Assembly (NCBI GenBank): GCA_903880095.1
Contig: CAIRNX010000040.1
Location: 1-64,000 of the forward strand
DNA length: 64,000 bases
Source of the DNA: an uncultured Micrococcales bacterium
GTDB taxonomy: Bacteria > Actinomycetota > Actinomycetes > Actinomycetales > Microbacteriaceae
Reading direction: 5' to 3'
Part shown: one piece after another, positions 30,222 to 40,139 of the stretch
Numbering within the stretch: position 1 is the stretch's first letter
How the letters are laid out: the number at the start of each line of letters is the position of its first letter
Translations under genes and position numbers: made by a program
Notes under the pieces: generated by a model
The model's input: only the letters and a program-made list of their open reading frames with translations
Database searches by the model: none
What the model was told of the DNA's origin: nothing

Positions 30222-31975
30222 TGGCTCACCTGTTAGGCGCCGAGGGGCTTTACCTAGATTTTCCGACCAAGCGGGTGTTCGATAACCTGACCATCGGCAT
30301 AAACGAGGGTGACCGCATCGGTGTCGTTGGTCGAAATGGTGACGGCAAGTCAACCCTGCTCAAACTTCTTTCAAAGCGCCTTCAGCCGAACGATGGCAAA
30401 GTCACTCACCGTGGCGGCATCACGATTGGCGTGCTCGATCAATCAGACGTCATCGATCCTGGCAAGAACATTGGCGAGGCCGTAGTTGGCGACACTCCCG
30501 AACACGTTTGGGCCGGCGATGCGCGCGTCCGAGACGTAATCGCGGGTTTGTTGAATGACCTCGACTGGAGCAAGCAGGTCGCCGAGCTTTCTGGCGGTCA
30601 GCGCAGACGCGTAGCCCTAGCTGCTTTGCTGGTTCAAGACTTTGACGTGATCATGCTTGACGAACCAACAAACCACCTCGACGTTGAGGGCGTGGCCTGG
30701 CTTGCCCAGCACCTAAATAGTCGTTGGGGTAAAAACTCGGGCGGGCTGATCGTTGTGACTCACGACCGATGGTTTTTGGACGCGGTGTGCAACTTCACCT
30801 GGGAGGTTTACGGTGGCGCCATCGAACCCTTCGAAGGTGGCTACGCTGCATACATCTTGCAGCGCGTGGAGCGTCAGCGCTCGGCCGCGGTCACCGAAGC
30901 GAAACGTAAAAACCTAGCCACCAAGGAGCTCGCTTGGCTTAGGCGAGGTGCGCCGGCAAGAACCGCGAAACCGAAGTTTCGAATTGATGCAGCAAACGAG
31001 CTCATTGCGAATGTGCCCGAGATTCGCGACCAAGCGTCGCTAAACAAACTCGCAACAGCGAGGCTCGGCAAAGACGTTATTGATGTCGAAAACCTGAGTT
31101 ATAAGAATCTGCTCACTGATATCACCTGGCGTCTTGGCCCCGGCGACCGAGTTGGAATTGTCGGCGTGAACGGCGCTGGCAAGACGACTCTGCTCAAGTT
31201 GGTTGAGGGTTTGATCGAGCCTGACTCGGGACGCGTGAAGCGTGGCAAGACCGTGCAGATTGCAACGCTTAGCCAAGATATTCGTGAGTTGGACGAATTC
31301 GCGAACGAGAAAATCTTCGAGTTGATTGGGCGAGAGAAGAAGTTTTTCGTCGTCGACAAAAAAGAGGTTTCGATCACTCAACTGGTTGAGCAACTTGGTT
31401 TCTCAACCGAGCAGCTGCAAACCCCGATTCGTGACCTCAGCGGTGGCCAGCGCCGCAGGTTGCAGTTTCTGCGCCTGCTCTTTGGTGAGCCAAATGTGCT
31501 GATTCTCGACGAGCCGACCAATGATCTCGACACCGATATTCTCGCGGCGATGGAGGATCTCCTAGATTCCTGGCCCGGCACCCTCATTGTGGTTAGCCAC
31601 GACCGCTACCTGCTCGAACGCGTAACCGATAACCAATACGCGCTAATGGGTGACGGGCATCTTCGCCACCTCACCGGGGGAGTCGACCAGTACCTGCAGT
31701 TACGCAAAGCCAGCCTCGGCTCAAAACCTGCCGAAACAAAGACTTCTAAGCCAACCGGTGCGGCACTGCGTGAGGCCGAAAAGAACCTGAGTCGCATCGA
31801 ACGTGCACTAGAAAAGCTTGCAACCGAAGAAGCGAACCTGCACGAAAAGATGGCTTCGCATGACCAAAACGACTTCGACGGGCTTTCTTCGCTAATTGCA
31901 AAACAGTCTGAATTGAACCAAAAGCGCCAAGAACTTGAAAACGAGTGGCTAGAAACCTCTGAAGCGCTCGCTTAA
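30221..31975 (+). CDS. ABC-F family ATP-binding protein
   Basis: Two ABC cassettes: GRNGDGKSTLLKLL, LSGGQRRRVALAALLVQDFDVIMLDEPTNHLD, GVNGAGKTTLLKLVEG, LSGGQRRRLQFLRLLFGEPNVLILDEPTNDLD. Confidence 0.96.
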   Translation: MAHLLGAEGLYLDFPTKRVFDNLTIGINEGDRIGVVGRNGDGKSTLLKLLSKRLQPNDGKVTHRGGITIGVLDQSDVIDPGKNIGEAVVGDTPEHVWAGDARVRDVIAGLLNDLDWSKQVAELSGGQRRRVALAALLVQDFDVIMLDEPTNHLDVEGVAWLAQHLNSRWGKNSGGLIVVTHDRWFLDAVCNFTWEVYGGAIEPFEGGYAAYILQRVERQRSAAVTEAKRKNLATKELAWLRRGAPARTAKPKFRIDAANELIANVPEIRDQASLNKLATARLGKDVIDVENLSYKNLLTDITWRLGPGDRVGIVGVNGAGKTTLLKLVEGLIEPDSGRVKRGKTVQIATLSQDIRELDEFANEKIFELIGREKKFFVVDKKEVSITQLVEQLGFSTEQLQTPIRDLSGGQRRRLQFLRLLFGEPNVLILDEPTNDLDTDILAAMEDLLDSWPGTLIVVSHDRYLLERVTDNQYALMGDGHLRHLTGGVDQYLQLRKASLGSKPAETKTSKPTGAALREAEKNLSRIERALEKLATEEANLHEKMASHDQNDFDGLSSLIAKQSELNQKRQELENEWLETSEALA

Positions 31976-32013
31976 TCTGGCAAACTTGGAGTTAGTCGCC
32001 GCGAGGCGATTGG

Positions 32014-32085
32014 TCCGCCCTAGTGTAACGGCAGCACGGCGCTCTTTGGAGGCGTTCGGTCCAGGTTCGAATCCTGGGGGCGGAG
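32014..32085 (+). tRNA. tRNA-Gln (anticodon TTG)
   Basis: tccgccctagtgtaacggcagcacggcgctctttggaggcgttcggtccaggttcgaatcctgggggcggag; TCCGCCC/GGGCGGA acceptor, GGTTCGAATCC T arm. Confidence 0.95.
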
Positions 32086-32105
32086 CGATTCGAGGAGGAG
32101 CAACT

Positions 32106-33530
32106 ATGACCGAGAAACGACTTGCCGTCGTAGTACTCGCCGCTGGCGAGGGCACTCGAATGCGTTCCGTAACGCCAAAGGTTATGCACGAGCTTGCAGG
32201 TCTGCCACTTCTCGGCCACGCGCTTGCAACGGCCTCCTCTCTCGGAGCCGCCCACGTTGTGCCGGTCATTCGTCACCAGCGTGATCACATTGCCGACTAC
32301 ATCACAACGTTCTTCCCAAACGCGACTATCGCAGACCAAGACGAGGTGCCTGGCACCGGCCGAGCCGTCGAATGCGCTCTTCAGGTTTTGCCCGCTGATT
32401 TCGAAGGCGCAGTTGTTGTGACAAGTGGCGATGTTCCGCTGCTTGACGTGCCTACTCTCGATTCGCTGCTCGAAGCCCACCTGACCGGTGGTTTTGCCGC
32501 AACCGTGCTCACCCAGATCGCCGACGACCCGAGCGGTTATGGGCGAATCATTCGTTCAAACGATGGCTCGTTCCTGGGCATCATCGAGCACCGCGATGCC
32601 ACCGAAGAGCAGCTTCAGATTGCCGAAGTAAACGCTGGAGTTTACGTTTTTGACTCGCAGGCGCTGCGGGAGTCACTCGGCAAGCTTTCGGCGCATAACG
32701 CCCAAGGTGAGCGCTACCTGACCGACATCGCGGCCATGCTGGTTCGCGACGGTGCAAAGGCGCAGGCGCTGGCCGTTGGCGACAACTGGCTGGTTGCCGG
32801 AATTAACGACAGAGTTCAACTCAGCGAGGTTGCGGCCGAACTAAACCGCCGCATCTGCGAAGCCTGGATGCAGGCTGGCGTCACGATTCTTGACCCTTAC
32901 ACAACTTGGATCGACGTCACAGTTTCGATTGGCGAAGACGCTGTAATTCTTCCTGGCACGTATCTAAAGGGCACCACCGTTATTGGCTCTCGCGCCACCG
33001 TTGGCCCAGAGGTCGACATGACTGACACCATCGTCGAAGACGGCGCCAAAGTAGTAAAGGCGCACGTGAGTTCATCGCGCGTCGGCGCAGGCGCTTCGGT
33101 TGGGCCATACGCTTACCTTCGCCCAGGCACAGACCTCGGCGCCGACGGCAAGATCGGCACATTCGTAGAAACCAAGAACGCGGTAATCGGTCGCGGGTCG
33201 AAGGTTCCACACCTGACGTATGTTGGCGACGCGGTGATTGGTGAAGAGTCCAACATCGGTGCGGGAACGATTTTTGCCAACTATGACGGCGTCAATAAGC
33301 ACAAGAGCCTCATCGGTTCTCACGTTCGCACAGGGTCGCATAACACCTTCGTCGCACCGATTACGATTGGTGATGGAGCCTATACGGCTGCAGGCACCAC
33401 AGTTCGCAAAAACATTGATGCGGGAGAGCTGGCTCTAAGCCACGCGCCGCAGAAGAATTTTGCCGGTTGGGTTCTTGCTAACCGCCCAGGCACCGCAGCT
33501 GCAGAAGCAGCTAAGAACGCTACAGAGTAG
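32106..33530 (+). CDS. glmU: Bifunctional UDP-N-acetylglucosamine diphosphorylase/GlcN-1-P acetyltransferase
   Basis: LAVVVLAAGEGTRMRSVTPKVMHELAG; C-terminal left-handed beta-helix. Confidence 0.97.
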   Translation: MTEKRLAVVVLAAGEGTRMRSVTPKVMHELAGLPLLGHALATASSLGAAHVVPVIRHQRDHIADYITTFFPNATIADQDEVPGTGRAVECALQVLPADFEGAVVVTSGDVPLLDVPTLDSLLEAHLTGGFAATVLTQIADDPSGYGRIIRSNDGSFLGIIEHRDATEEQLQIAEVNAGVYVFDSQALRESLGKLSAHNAQGERYLTDIAAMLVRDGAKAQALAVGDNWLVAGINDRVQLSEVAAELNRRICEAWMQAGVTILDPYTTWIDVTVSIGEDAVILPGTYLKGTTVIGSRATVGPEVDMTDTIVEDGAKVVKAHVSSSRVGAGASVGPYAYLRPGTDLGADGKIGTFVETKNAVIGRGSKVPHLTYVGDAVIGEESNIGAGTIFANYDGVNKHKSLIGSHVRTGSHNTFVAPITIGDGAYTAAGTTVRKNIDAGELALSHAPQKNFAGWVLANRPGTAAAEAAKNATE

Positions 33531-33540
33531 GAACATCGGG

Positions 33541-34518
33541 TTGAGCGAAATCACGATCACCGGACGCAAGCGACTAGCCCTGCTTAGTGGGCGTGCACAC
33601 CCGGCGCTCGCCGACGAAATCGCCTCCCTGCTCGGCACCGAACTTGTGCCAACCACCGCCTACGACTTTGCCTCTGGTGAAACCTTCGTTCGTTTTGAAG
33701 AGTCGGTTCGAGGAGTAGACGCATTTGTCATTCAAGCTCACCCCGCACCCGTAAACCACTGGTTGGTTGAACAGCTCTTGATGGTTGACGCTCTGAAGCG
33801 CGCCTCAGCCAAGCGAATCACCGTGGTTGCCCCGTTCTTCCCTTACGCACGCCAAGACAAGAAGCACAAGGGCCGCGAGCCAATCTCGGCACGCCTAATG
33901 ACCGATCTATACAAGGCTGCCGGTGCAAACCGAATCATCTCTGTTGACCTCCACACACCGCAGATTCAGGGCTTCTTTGACGGCCCAGTTGACCACCTTT
34001 GGGCTTTGCCGATGCTCGCCGACTACGTTCGCGACAACTTTGACGACGGCAACATCACCGTTGTCTCACCAGACTCTGGCCGTGTTCGCGTCGCCGACAT
34101 TTGGGCCGACCGTCTCGGTGCCCCTCTAGCCATCGTCCACAAGCGCCGCGACCCAGACGTGCCAAACCAGGTGACTGCTCAAGAGGTTGTTGGTGACGTT
34201 GAAGGCCGCACGTGCCTACTCGTTGACGACATGATCGACACGGCGGGCACAATCGTCGCTGCCGCCGCAGCCCTGAAGAAGAACGGCGCCAAGCGAGTAA
34301 TCGTTGCCGCGACTCACGCAATCTTCTCTGACCCAGCAGTCGAACGATTGAGCGGAGACAGTGTTGACGCGGTTGTGGTTACCAACACACTGCCGATTCC
34401 TGAAGAGAAGCGCTTCGAATCGCTGACTGTTCTTTCTATAGCACCGCTGATTGCACGAGCCATCAGCGCAGTGTTCGACGACGATTCGGTAAGCCAGATT
34501 TTTCCTGGCCACGCTTAA
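33541..34518 (+). CDS. prs: Ribose-phosphate diphosphokinase
   Basis: RITVVAPFFPYARQDKKHKGREPISARLMTDL; LLVDDMIDTAGTIVAAA; TTG start. Confidence 0.96.
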   Translation: MSEITITGRKRLALLSGRAHPALADEIASLLGTELVPTTAYDFASGETFVRFEESVRGVDAFVIQAHPAPVNHWLVEQLLMVDALKRASAKRITVVAPFFPYARQDKKHKGREPISARLMTDLYKAAGANRIISVDLHTPQIQGFFDGPVDHLWALPMLADYVRDNFDDGNITVVSPDSGRVRVADIWADRLGAPLAIVHKRRDPDVPNQVTAQEVVGDVEGRTCLLVDDMIDTAGTIVAAAAALKKNGAKRVIVAATHAIFSDPAVERLSGDSVDAVVVTNTLPIPEEKRFESLTVLSIAPLIARAISAVFDDDSVSQIFPGHA

Positions 34519-34650
34519 GCCCTTAGACTATTTAGGTAAGACAACGGCGAGGGCTCCACACGGGGCCGTAATCGACGGGGCCAGAGCCTTTAGGGCTTAG
34601 ATCCTCGCGTGAAAACGCTTGAGTTGATAAACAAACCTGAAGGAATCAAA
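34516..34650 (+). promoter_or_regulatory. Candidate structured 5' leader of rplY
   Basis: GCGAGG(34547-34552)/CCTCGC(34603-34608), GGCTC(34552-34556)/GAGCC(34584-34588), alternative TAAGCCCT(34516-34523)/AGGGCTTA(34592-34599). Confidence 0.4.
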
Positions 34651-35232
34651 ATGTCTGAAGCAAGCATCGTTGCAGAAATCCGCACCTCGTTCGGCAAGGG
34701 CTCGGCGCGCAAGTCGCGTGCTGCCGGCCGCACACCAGCAGTAATCTACGGCCACGGCTCAGAGCCCCGTCACATCACCCTCCCTGCCCACGACCTAGCA
34801 CTTGCGCTACGCCACAAAAACGCTGTGATCGACCTAAAAATCGAAGGCAAGAGCGAGCTAGTCCTAGTGAAGTCGGCTTCGAAAGACGTGATCACTCAGG
34901 TAATCGAGCACGTCGACCTAGTAACCATCGTCAAGGGCGAGAAGGTTCACGTTGAAGTCCCTGTTCACGTAGTTGGCGAAACCCTCTCGGGTACAACCCT
35001 CGACCTAGAACACAAGACTGTGAAGCTTTCGGCTGAAGCGACTCACATTCCTGAGTTCGTTGAAGTTGTTCTAAACAAGGAGGGTGCAGGACACCACATT
35101 CTTGCCAAGGACATCGTGCTTCCGGCCGGTGTAACAATGGACCTCGACGCCGATGAGCTAATCGCTTCGGTAATCGAGACCGCTGCTGGCCACTCAGAAG
35201 AAAACGCTGCTCCAGAGGCATCTGCTGAGTAA
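34651..35232 (+). CDS. rplY: 50S ribosomal protein L25/general stress protein Ctc
   Basis: MSEASIVAEIRTSFGKGSARKSRAAGRTPAVIYGHG; SD gaagga. Confidence 0.95.
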   Translation: MSEASIVAEIRTSFGKGSARKSRAAGRTPAVIYGHGSEPRHITLPAHDLALALRHKNAVIDLKIEGKSELVLVKSASKDVITQVIEHVDLVTIVKGEKVHVEVPVHVVGETLSGTTLDLEHKTVKLSAEATHIPEFVEVVLNKEGAGHHILAKDIVLPAGVTMDLDADELIASVIETAAGHSEENAAPEASAE

Positions 35233-35800
35233 CAACGCCTATCTCGTAGTCGGGCTCGGTAACCCCGGGCCCGGCTACGCGGGCAATCGCCACAACGTCG
35301 GCCAAATGGTTTTAGACGTGCTGGCAAAGCGCCAAAGCTCAAAACTTAAGAGCCACAAAGCCAATGCGGCGGTGGCCGAAACCAAGCTCGGGCAGACGAG
35401 GATGATTCTCGCCAAGCCCTTGAGTTTCATGAACACTTCTGGTGGCCCAGTGGCCAACCTCTCAAAATTCTTCGACATCGCGCCAGAGAACGTGATCGTT
35501 ATTCACGACGAACTCGACATTCCAGCCGATGAGATCAGAATCAAGTTCTCGGGCGGCCACGCTGGACACAACGGCCTTCGCGACATCATTTCAGCCCTAA
35601 ACACCAACGACTTCGTGCGCGTTCGTGTGGGCATAGGCCGCCCGCCCGGCCAGATGGAAACCGCCGACTTCGTGCTTCGCGACTTTTCAAGCACCGAAAA
35701 AAAGTCGCTCCCGGTAACGCTAGAAATTGCGGCGGATGCCGTCGAGGCCATAGTTGCCAAGGGTTTAACGGCAGCCCAGCAGGAGTTCCACTCCGCCTAG
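35225..35800 (+). CDS. pth: Peptidyl-tRNA hydrolase, apparent CTG start
   Basis: Frame reads (CTG)SNNAYLVVGLGNPGPGYAGNRHNVGQMVLDVLAKR...; the track start at 35306 loses the catalytic N-terminus. Confidence 0.85.
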   Translation: MSNNAYLVVGLGNPGPGYAGNRHNVGQMVLDVLAKRQSSKLKSHKANAAVAETKLGQTRMILAKPLSFMNTSGGPVANLSKFFDIAPENVIVIHDELDIPADEIRIKFSGGHAGHNGLRDIISALNTNDFVRVRVGIGRPPGQMETADFVLRDFSSTEKKSLPVTLEIAADAVEAIVAKGLTAAQQEFHSA

Positions 35801-35809
35801 ACTTGAGGG

Positions 35810-38800
35810 GTGGATGCACGAGCGAATTCCAAGGCCCTTTCGCGCCTCGTCGCACTCGTGGCAGATGGGTATCCGGTAGCCGCTCTCGAAGCCGCAATCA
35901 AAAAACCTCGTGTCGACATCGTCGCGCCGCAAGGCGCGCACTCAACAATCGTTGCCTTGCTCAATCACATTCGTGCCGACAAGAAGCTTTCACGCGTTCA
36001 GCTTGTGGTTGCAGCGACCGGTCGTGAAGCAGAAGACATAGCCGCCACTCTGCGCGGTTTAGACCCCGAAGCCGAGATTCTAGAGTTTCCTTCATGGGAG
36101 ACATTGCCGCACGAGCGCCTAAGCCCTTCGCCAGAAACCGTTGGCCGTCGAGTTAGCGTCTTGCAGCGCCTGAGTGAACTGAAAACCGAACACAGCGACC
36201 ATTCCGTTTACGTCCTCGCAAGCGTCCGTGCGGTACTTCAGCCGGTTATTGCAGGGCTTGCAAATCATCCCGCCCTCGCCCTCGAAACAGGCAAGAGCTA
36301 CTTCATGCCAGAGTTAACCCTCAAGCTCGTGGAGCTTGCATATGAGCGAGTCGACATGGTGACCAAGCGCGGCGAGTTTGCTGCTCGAGGTGGCATCTTG
36401 GACATTTTCCCGACCACCGCCTCGCATGCGGTGAGACTCGAATTCTTCGGTGACGAACTCGAAGACATTCGAGAATTTTCGGTGACCGATCAGCGCTCGC
36501 TGTCGCTCGGTGAAGAGCACCAGCCAGTCAAGCTGGTAACACTTTACCCAGCTCGCGAAATAGTCATCACCCCGAGCGTCGCGTCGCGTGCGCGAGAGAT
36601 GATGCATGAGTTCCCAAACCTCTCGACCATGCTCGTGAAGATCGCCGAAGGAATACCTGTTGAGGGCATGGAGTCACTAGCGCCCGTGCTGTGTGACGCG
36701 TTGGTGCCACTGGCTAGCTATTTGCCAGAAGACACCGCTGTGACGATTCTTAGCCCAGAAAAGTCGGCGGCGAGAGCGCAAAGTCTCACCGAGACTAACG
36801 AAGAGTTTTTGCACGCTGCCTGGGACGCCGCGGTCGAGGGTGCAACCGCACCGATCGACTTGAGTGCAGGTGGCTTCAAGAGTCTCGAAGAGTTTGAACG
36901 CGACCTCGGCAAGCGTGCCCTGTATCGAGTGAGCACGTTCGATTCACCTGAAGAAGGCGTCGTCAACCTGGGGTTGCTCGAGATACCAAACTTCACCGGC
37001 CTCGACATGACCGTGCTGCAGTGGATCGAAGACCAGACCAAACACGGGCAGAAGGTCTTCTTGGTTGCCGAAGGTCACGGCACGGCACAGCGCATCGAAG
37101 AGCAGTTGGTGGCTAAGAACCTAAAAGCCGAGGTTTTGCAAGCAACGCTCAAGAAGGGGTTTGCCGCCCCTGCCAGCAACCTTATTGTTCTAACCGAAGC
37201 CGACTTCTACGGTAAAAACTCAACCTATGTGAGCCCGACACAGCGCAAGCTTGCGACAAAACGCGGCGCCGCGGTTGACCCGCTGACCCTCAAGCCTGGC
37301 GACTATGTCGTGCACGCGGTGCACGGCATCGGTCGCTTCATCGAACTCGTTCGTCGACGCAGCGGCATCGGCAAGCAGCAGCACGAACGCGAATACCTTT
37401 TGATCGAATACGCGCCATCTAAGCGCGGCGGCAGTGGCGACACGCTGTTTGTGCCCACCGACCACCTAGACCTTTTGACACGCTACGTGTGCGGCGAAGC
37501 CCCCGTGCTCAGCAAGATGGGCGGTTCAGACTGGGCACGCCAGAAGGGCAACGCACGCAAGGCTGTGCGCAAGATTGCAATTGACCTGGTCAAGCTCTAC
37601 TCGGCTCGTATGAGCGCCGCCGGCCACGCGTTCGGGCCAGACACCCCATGGCAGCGCGAAATGGAAGAAGCTTTTCAGTTCGTAGAAACCCCAGACCAGC
37701 TTTCGACCATCGAAGAAGTTAAGCGCGACATGGAGCGGGCAGTGCCGATGGATCGCCTTTTGGCGGGCGACGTCGGCTACGGCAAGACCGAGGTCGCTGT
37801 TCGCGCCGCCTTCAAAGCCATTCAAGATGGCAAACAGGTTGCCGTCCTAGTGCCAACCACTCTGCTGGTTCGCCAGCACACCGACACCTTCATAAACCGT
37901 TACAGCGGGTTCCCTGTAAACGTGCGAAGCCTAAGCCGCTTTCAGAGCGACAAAGAAGTGAAAGAGACCATCAAGGGGCTCAAGGACGGCACAGTTGACC
38001 TCGTAATCGGCACCCACCGCCTGCTGATGAACAATATCGAATTCAAGAATCTCGGCCTGCTCGTCATCGACGAAGAGCAGCGTTTCGGCGTTGAGCACAA
38101 AGAGAAACTCAAAGATTTCAAGATGAACGTCGATGTGCTTTCGATGAGCGCAACACCGATTCCGCGTACGCTCGAACTTGCGGTTACCGGTATTCGCGAA
38201 ATGTCCACCTTGGCAACCCCGCCAGAAGATCGTCACCCGATTCTCACCTATGTTGGCGGCTACTCAGAGAAGCAGGTTGCGGCAGCAATCCGCCGCGAAC
38301 TTATTCGCGAAGGCCAGGTTTTCTTTGTTCACAACCGGGTTGAGAGCATCGATAAGGTGGCCAGCGAGATTCGTGCACTGGTTCCAGAAGCACGAGTCGC
38401 CGTTGCTCACGGCCAGATGTCTGAAGGTGCTCTTGAGCAGGTCGTGGTGGATTTCTGGGAGCGCAAGTTCGACGTCTTAGTTTCGACAACAATTATTGAA
38501 ACCGGCATCGATATCCCCAACGCCAACACGCTTATAGTCGACCGAGCCGAGCGATTCGGTCTGAGCCAGCTTCACCAGATTCGCGGGCGCGTTGGTCGAA
38601 GCCGCGAACGTGCCTACGCCTATTTCTTCTATGACCTTAGCAAGCCTCTAACTGATATTGCCCACGATCGCTTGGCAACAATTGCCACGAATAATGAGCT
38701 CGGCTCTGGAATGCAGGTTGCGCTCAAGGACCTGGAGATTCGCGGTGCAGGCAACCTCCTCGGCGGCGAGCAATCTGGCCACATTGCCGGTGTTGGTTTT

Positions 38801-39343
38801 GACCTCTACCTGCGAATGATTGGTGAGGCGGTTGCCGACTTCAAGGGTGAAAAACAGTCATCGCCTGCCGAACTCAAACTCGAGCTGCCCGTTGACGCCC
38901 ACATTCCTTCAACCTATGTCGACTCTGAGCGTCTTCGTCTCGAGGCATATCACAAGCTCTCGGCCGCCTCAAACGCGAGCAACACCCGCGCCGATCTCGA
39001 CGTGATTCTCGAAGAACTAGAAGACCGTTACGGGCTGGCGCCGCAGAGCGTGGTAAATCTGATCGATGTAACCGAGTTGCGTCAGCAGGCCAACCGCCTC
39101 GGGGTAAAAGACGCGATGATGCTCGGCACTCAAGCTCGAATATCACCGGTTGATCTTCTCGAAACCGAACAGGTCCGCCTAAGTCACCAATACCCGGGAC
39201 TCAAATACCTGCAAAGCGCGAGGCTGCTCACCGTGCCTCTGCCAAAGGATTCGGCGGGGGAGACCTTGCGCGATAAAGAGATGATTCAATGGGCGTGGGT
39301 TTTGCTCGCTCAAGTTTTCAGTAAGAAGGAACCAAATGACTAA
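35810..39343 (+). CDS. mfd: Transcription-repair coupling factor
   Basis: 1177 aa; LLAGDVGYGKTEVAVRAAFKA, DEEQRFGVEHKEKLK, GRVGRSRERAYAYFFY; GTG start. Confidence 0.97.
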   Translation: MDARANSKALSRLVALVADGYPVAALEAAIKKPRVDIVAPQGAHSTIVALLNHIRADKKLSRVQLVVAATGREAEDIAATLRGLDPEAEILEFPSWETLPHERLSPSPETVGRRVSVLQRLSELKTEHSDHSVYVLASVRAVLQPVIAGLANHPALALETGKSYFMPELTLKLVELAYERVDMVTKRGEFAARGGILDIFPTTASHAVRLEFFGDELEDIREFSVTDQRSLSLGEEHQPVKLVTLYPAREIVITPSVASRAREMMHEFPNLSTMLVKIAEGIPVEGMESLAPVLCDALVPLASYLPEDTAVTILSPEKSAARAQSLTETNEEFLHAAWDAAVEGATAPIDLSAGGFKSLEEFERDLGKRALYRVSTFDSPEEGVVNLGLLEIPNFTGLDMTVLQWIEDQTKHGQKVFLVAEGHGTAQRIEEQLVAKNLKAEVLQATLKKGFAAPASNLIVLTEADFYGKNSTYVSPTQRKLATKRGAAVDPLTLKPGDYVVHAVHGIGRFIELVRRRSGIGKQQHEREYLLIEYAPSKRGGSGDTLFVPTDHLDLLTRYVCGEAPVLSKMGGSDWARQKGNARKAVRKIAIDLVKLYSARMSAAGHAFGPDTPWQREMEEAFQFVETPDQLSTIEEVKRDMERAVPMDRLLAGDVGYGKTEVAVRAAFKAIQDGKQVAVLVPTTLLVRQHTDTFINRYSGFPVNVRSLSRFQSDKEVKETIKGLKDGTVDLVIGTHRLLMNNIEFKNLGLLVIDEEQRFGVEHKEKLKDFKMNVDVLSMSATPIPRTLELAVTGIREMSTLATPPEDRHPILTYVGGYSEKQVAAAIRRELIREGQVFFVHNRVESIDKVASEIRALVPEARVAVAHGQMSEGALEQVVVDFWERKFDVLVSTTIIETGIDIPNANTLIVDRAERFGLSQLHQIRGRVGRSRERAYAYFFYDLSKPLTDIAHDRLATIATNNELGSGMQVALKDLEIRGAGNLLGGEQSGHIAGVGFDLYLRMIGEAVADFKGEKQSSPAELKLELPVDAHIPSTYVDSERLRLEAYHKLSAASNASNTRADLDVILEELEDRYGLAPQSVVNLIDVTELRQQANRLGVKDAMMLGTQARISPVDLLETEQVRLSHQYPGLKYLQSARLLTVPLPKDSAGETLRDKEMIQWAWVLLAQVFSKKEPND

Positions 39344-40028
39344 CCTCGACAACCTCATCGCAACCGCTCACAAGCTACGCAGCCCAGGCGGTTGCCCTTG
39401 GGACGCCGAGCAGACTCACGAATCTCTCGTGCAGTACCTTCTTGAAGAAACTTATGAGCTGATAGATGCGATTGAAACCAAAGACGCAGCTGCAATTCGC
39501 GAAGAACTTGGCGACGTTTTATACCAGGTGGTCTTTCACAGCGACTTGGCCTCCTCGGGGTCGCTCGGCGACAAATTCGACATTCAAGATGTTGCCGCTC
39601 AGATGGAGGCGAAGATGATCTCGCGTCACCCGCACGTTTTTGGCGATGATGAGACCAAGGCGCAATTCAAGGCAGAAACCGGCGACGACGTAATGCTCAA
39701 CTGGGACGACCACAAGAAACGCGAGAAGCCTGAGCGCGAGTCTGTGCTCGACGGGATTCCAAAATCAATGCCGGCGCTTGCGCTAGCAAACAAGGTGCTC
39801 GGCAAAGCCGACAAAATGGGCTTGCTCGCCGAAGAAAACGGGCCATTGGTTATAGATTCCGAAGAGCAACTTGGCACACTTTTGCTGACCATAGCCACAA
39901 TTGCCAGGGCCGCCGGTTTCGACTCCGAGAGGGCTTTGAGAACCGCAGTTCGCGACCTCATGAGCGACATCAGAAAAATTGAGGTTTTAGAGGCTAGTGA
40001 CGCAGGCATTATCGCCCGCGAAGAGTAG
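39336..40028 (+). CDS. mazG: Nucleoside triphosphate pyrophosphohydrolase MazG
   Basis: LRSPGGCPWDAEQTHESLVQYLLEETYELIDAIE; EELGDVLYQVVFHSDLA. Confidence 0.95.
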   Translation: MTNLDNLIATAHKLRSPGGCPWDAEQTHESLVQYLLEETYELIDAIETKDAAAIREELGDVLYQVVFHSDLASSGSLGDKFDIQDVAAQMEAKMISRHPHVFGDDETKAQFKAETGDDVMLNWDDHKKREKPERESVLDGIPKSMPALALANKVLGKADKMGLLAEENGPLVIDSEEQLGTLLLTIATIARAAGFDSERALRTAVRDLMSDIRKIEVLEASDAGIIAREE

Positions 40029-40076
40029 GTTTCTAGGGTCTTTAAGCAGATCGATCAGGTCGAAAATATTGGGTTT

Positions 40077-40104
40077 CGACACGCCGATAAAGGCGCATAA
40101 GATT
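40077..40104 (+). promoter_or_regulatory. Possible sigma70-like promoter of the giant gene
   Basis: TCGACA-N16-TAAGAT (5/6 and 4/6 consensus matches) upstream of 40140. Confidence 0.35.
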
Positions 40105-40139
40105 GAACTGCATTGATGACTGAAGGCGGGTTTAGCCAC

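Noticed and set aside
32014-32105. ORF-track extension of GlmU upstream to 31986
   Set aside because: It would read through tRNA-Gln; the GlmU start MTEKRLAVVVLAAGEG is at 32106 with its own SD.
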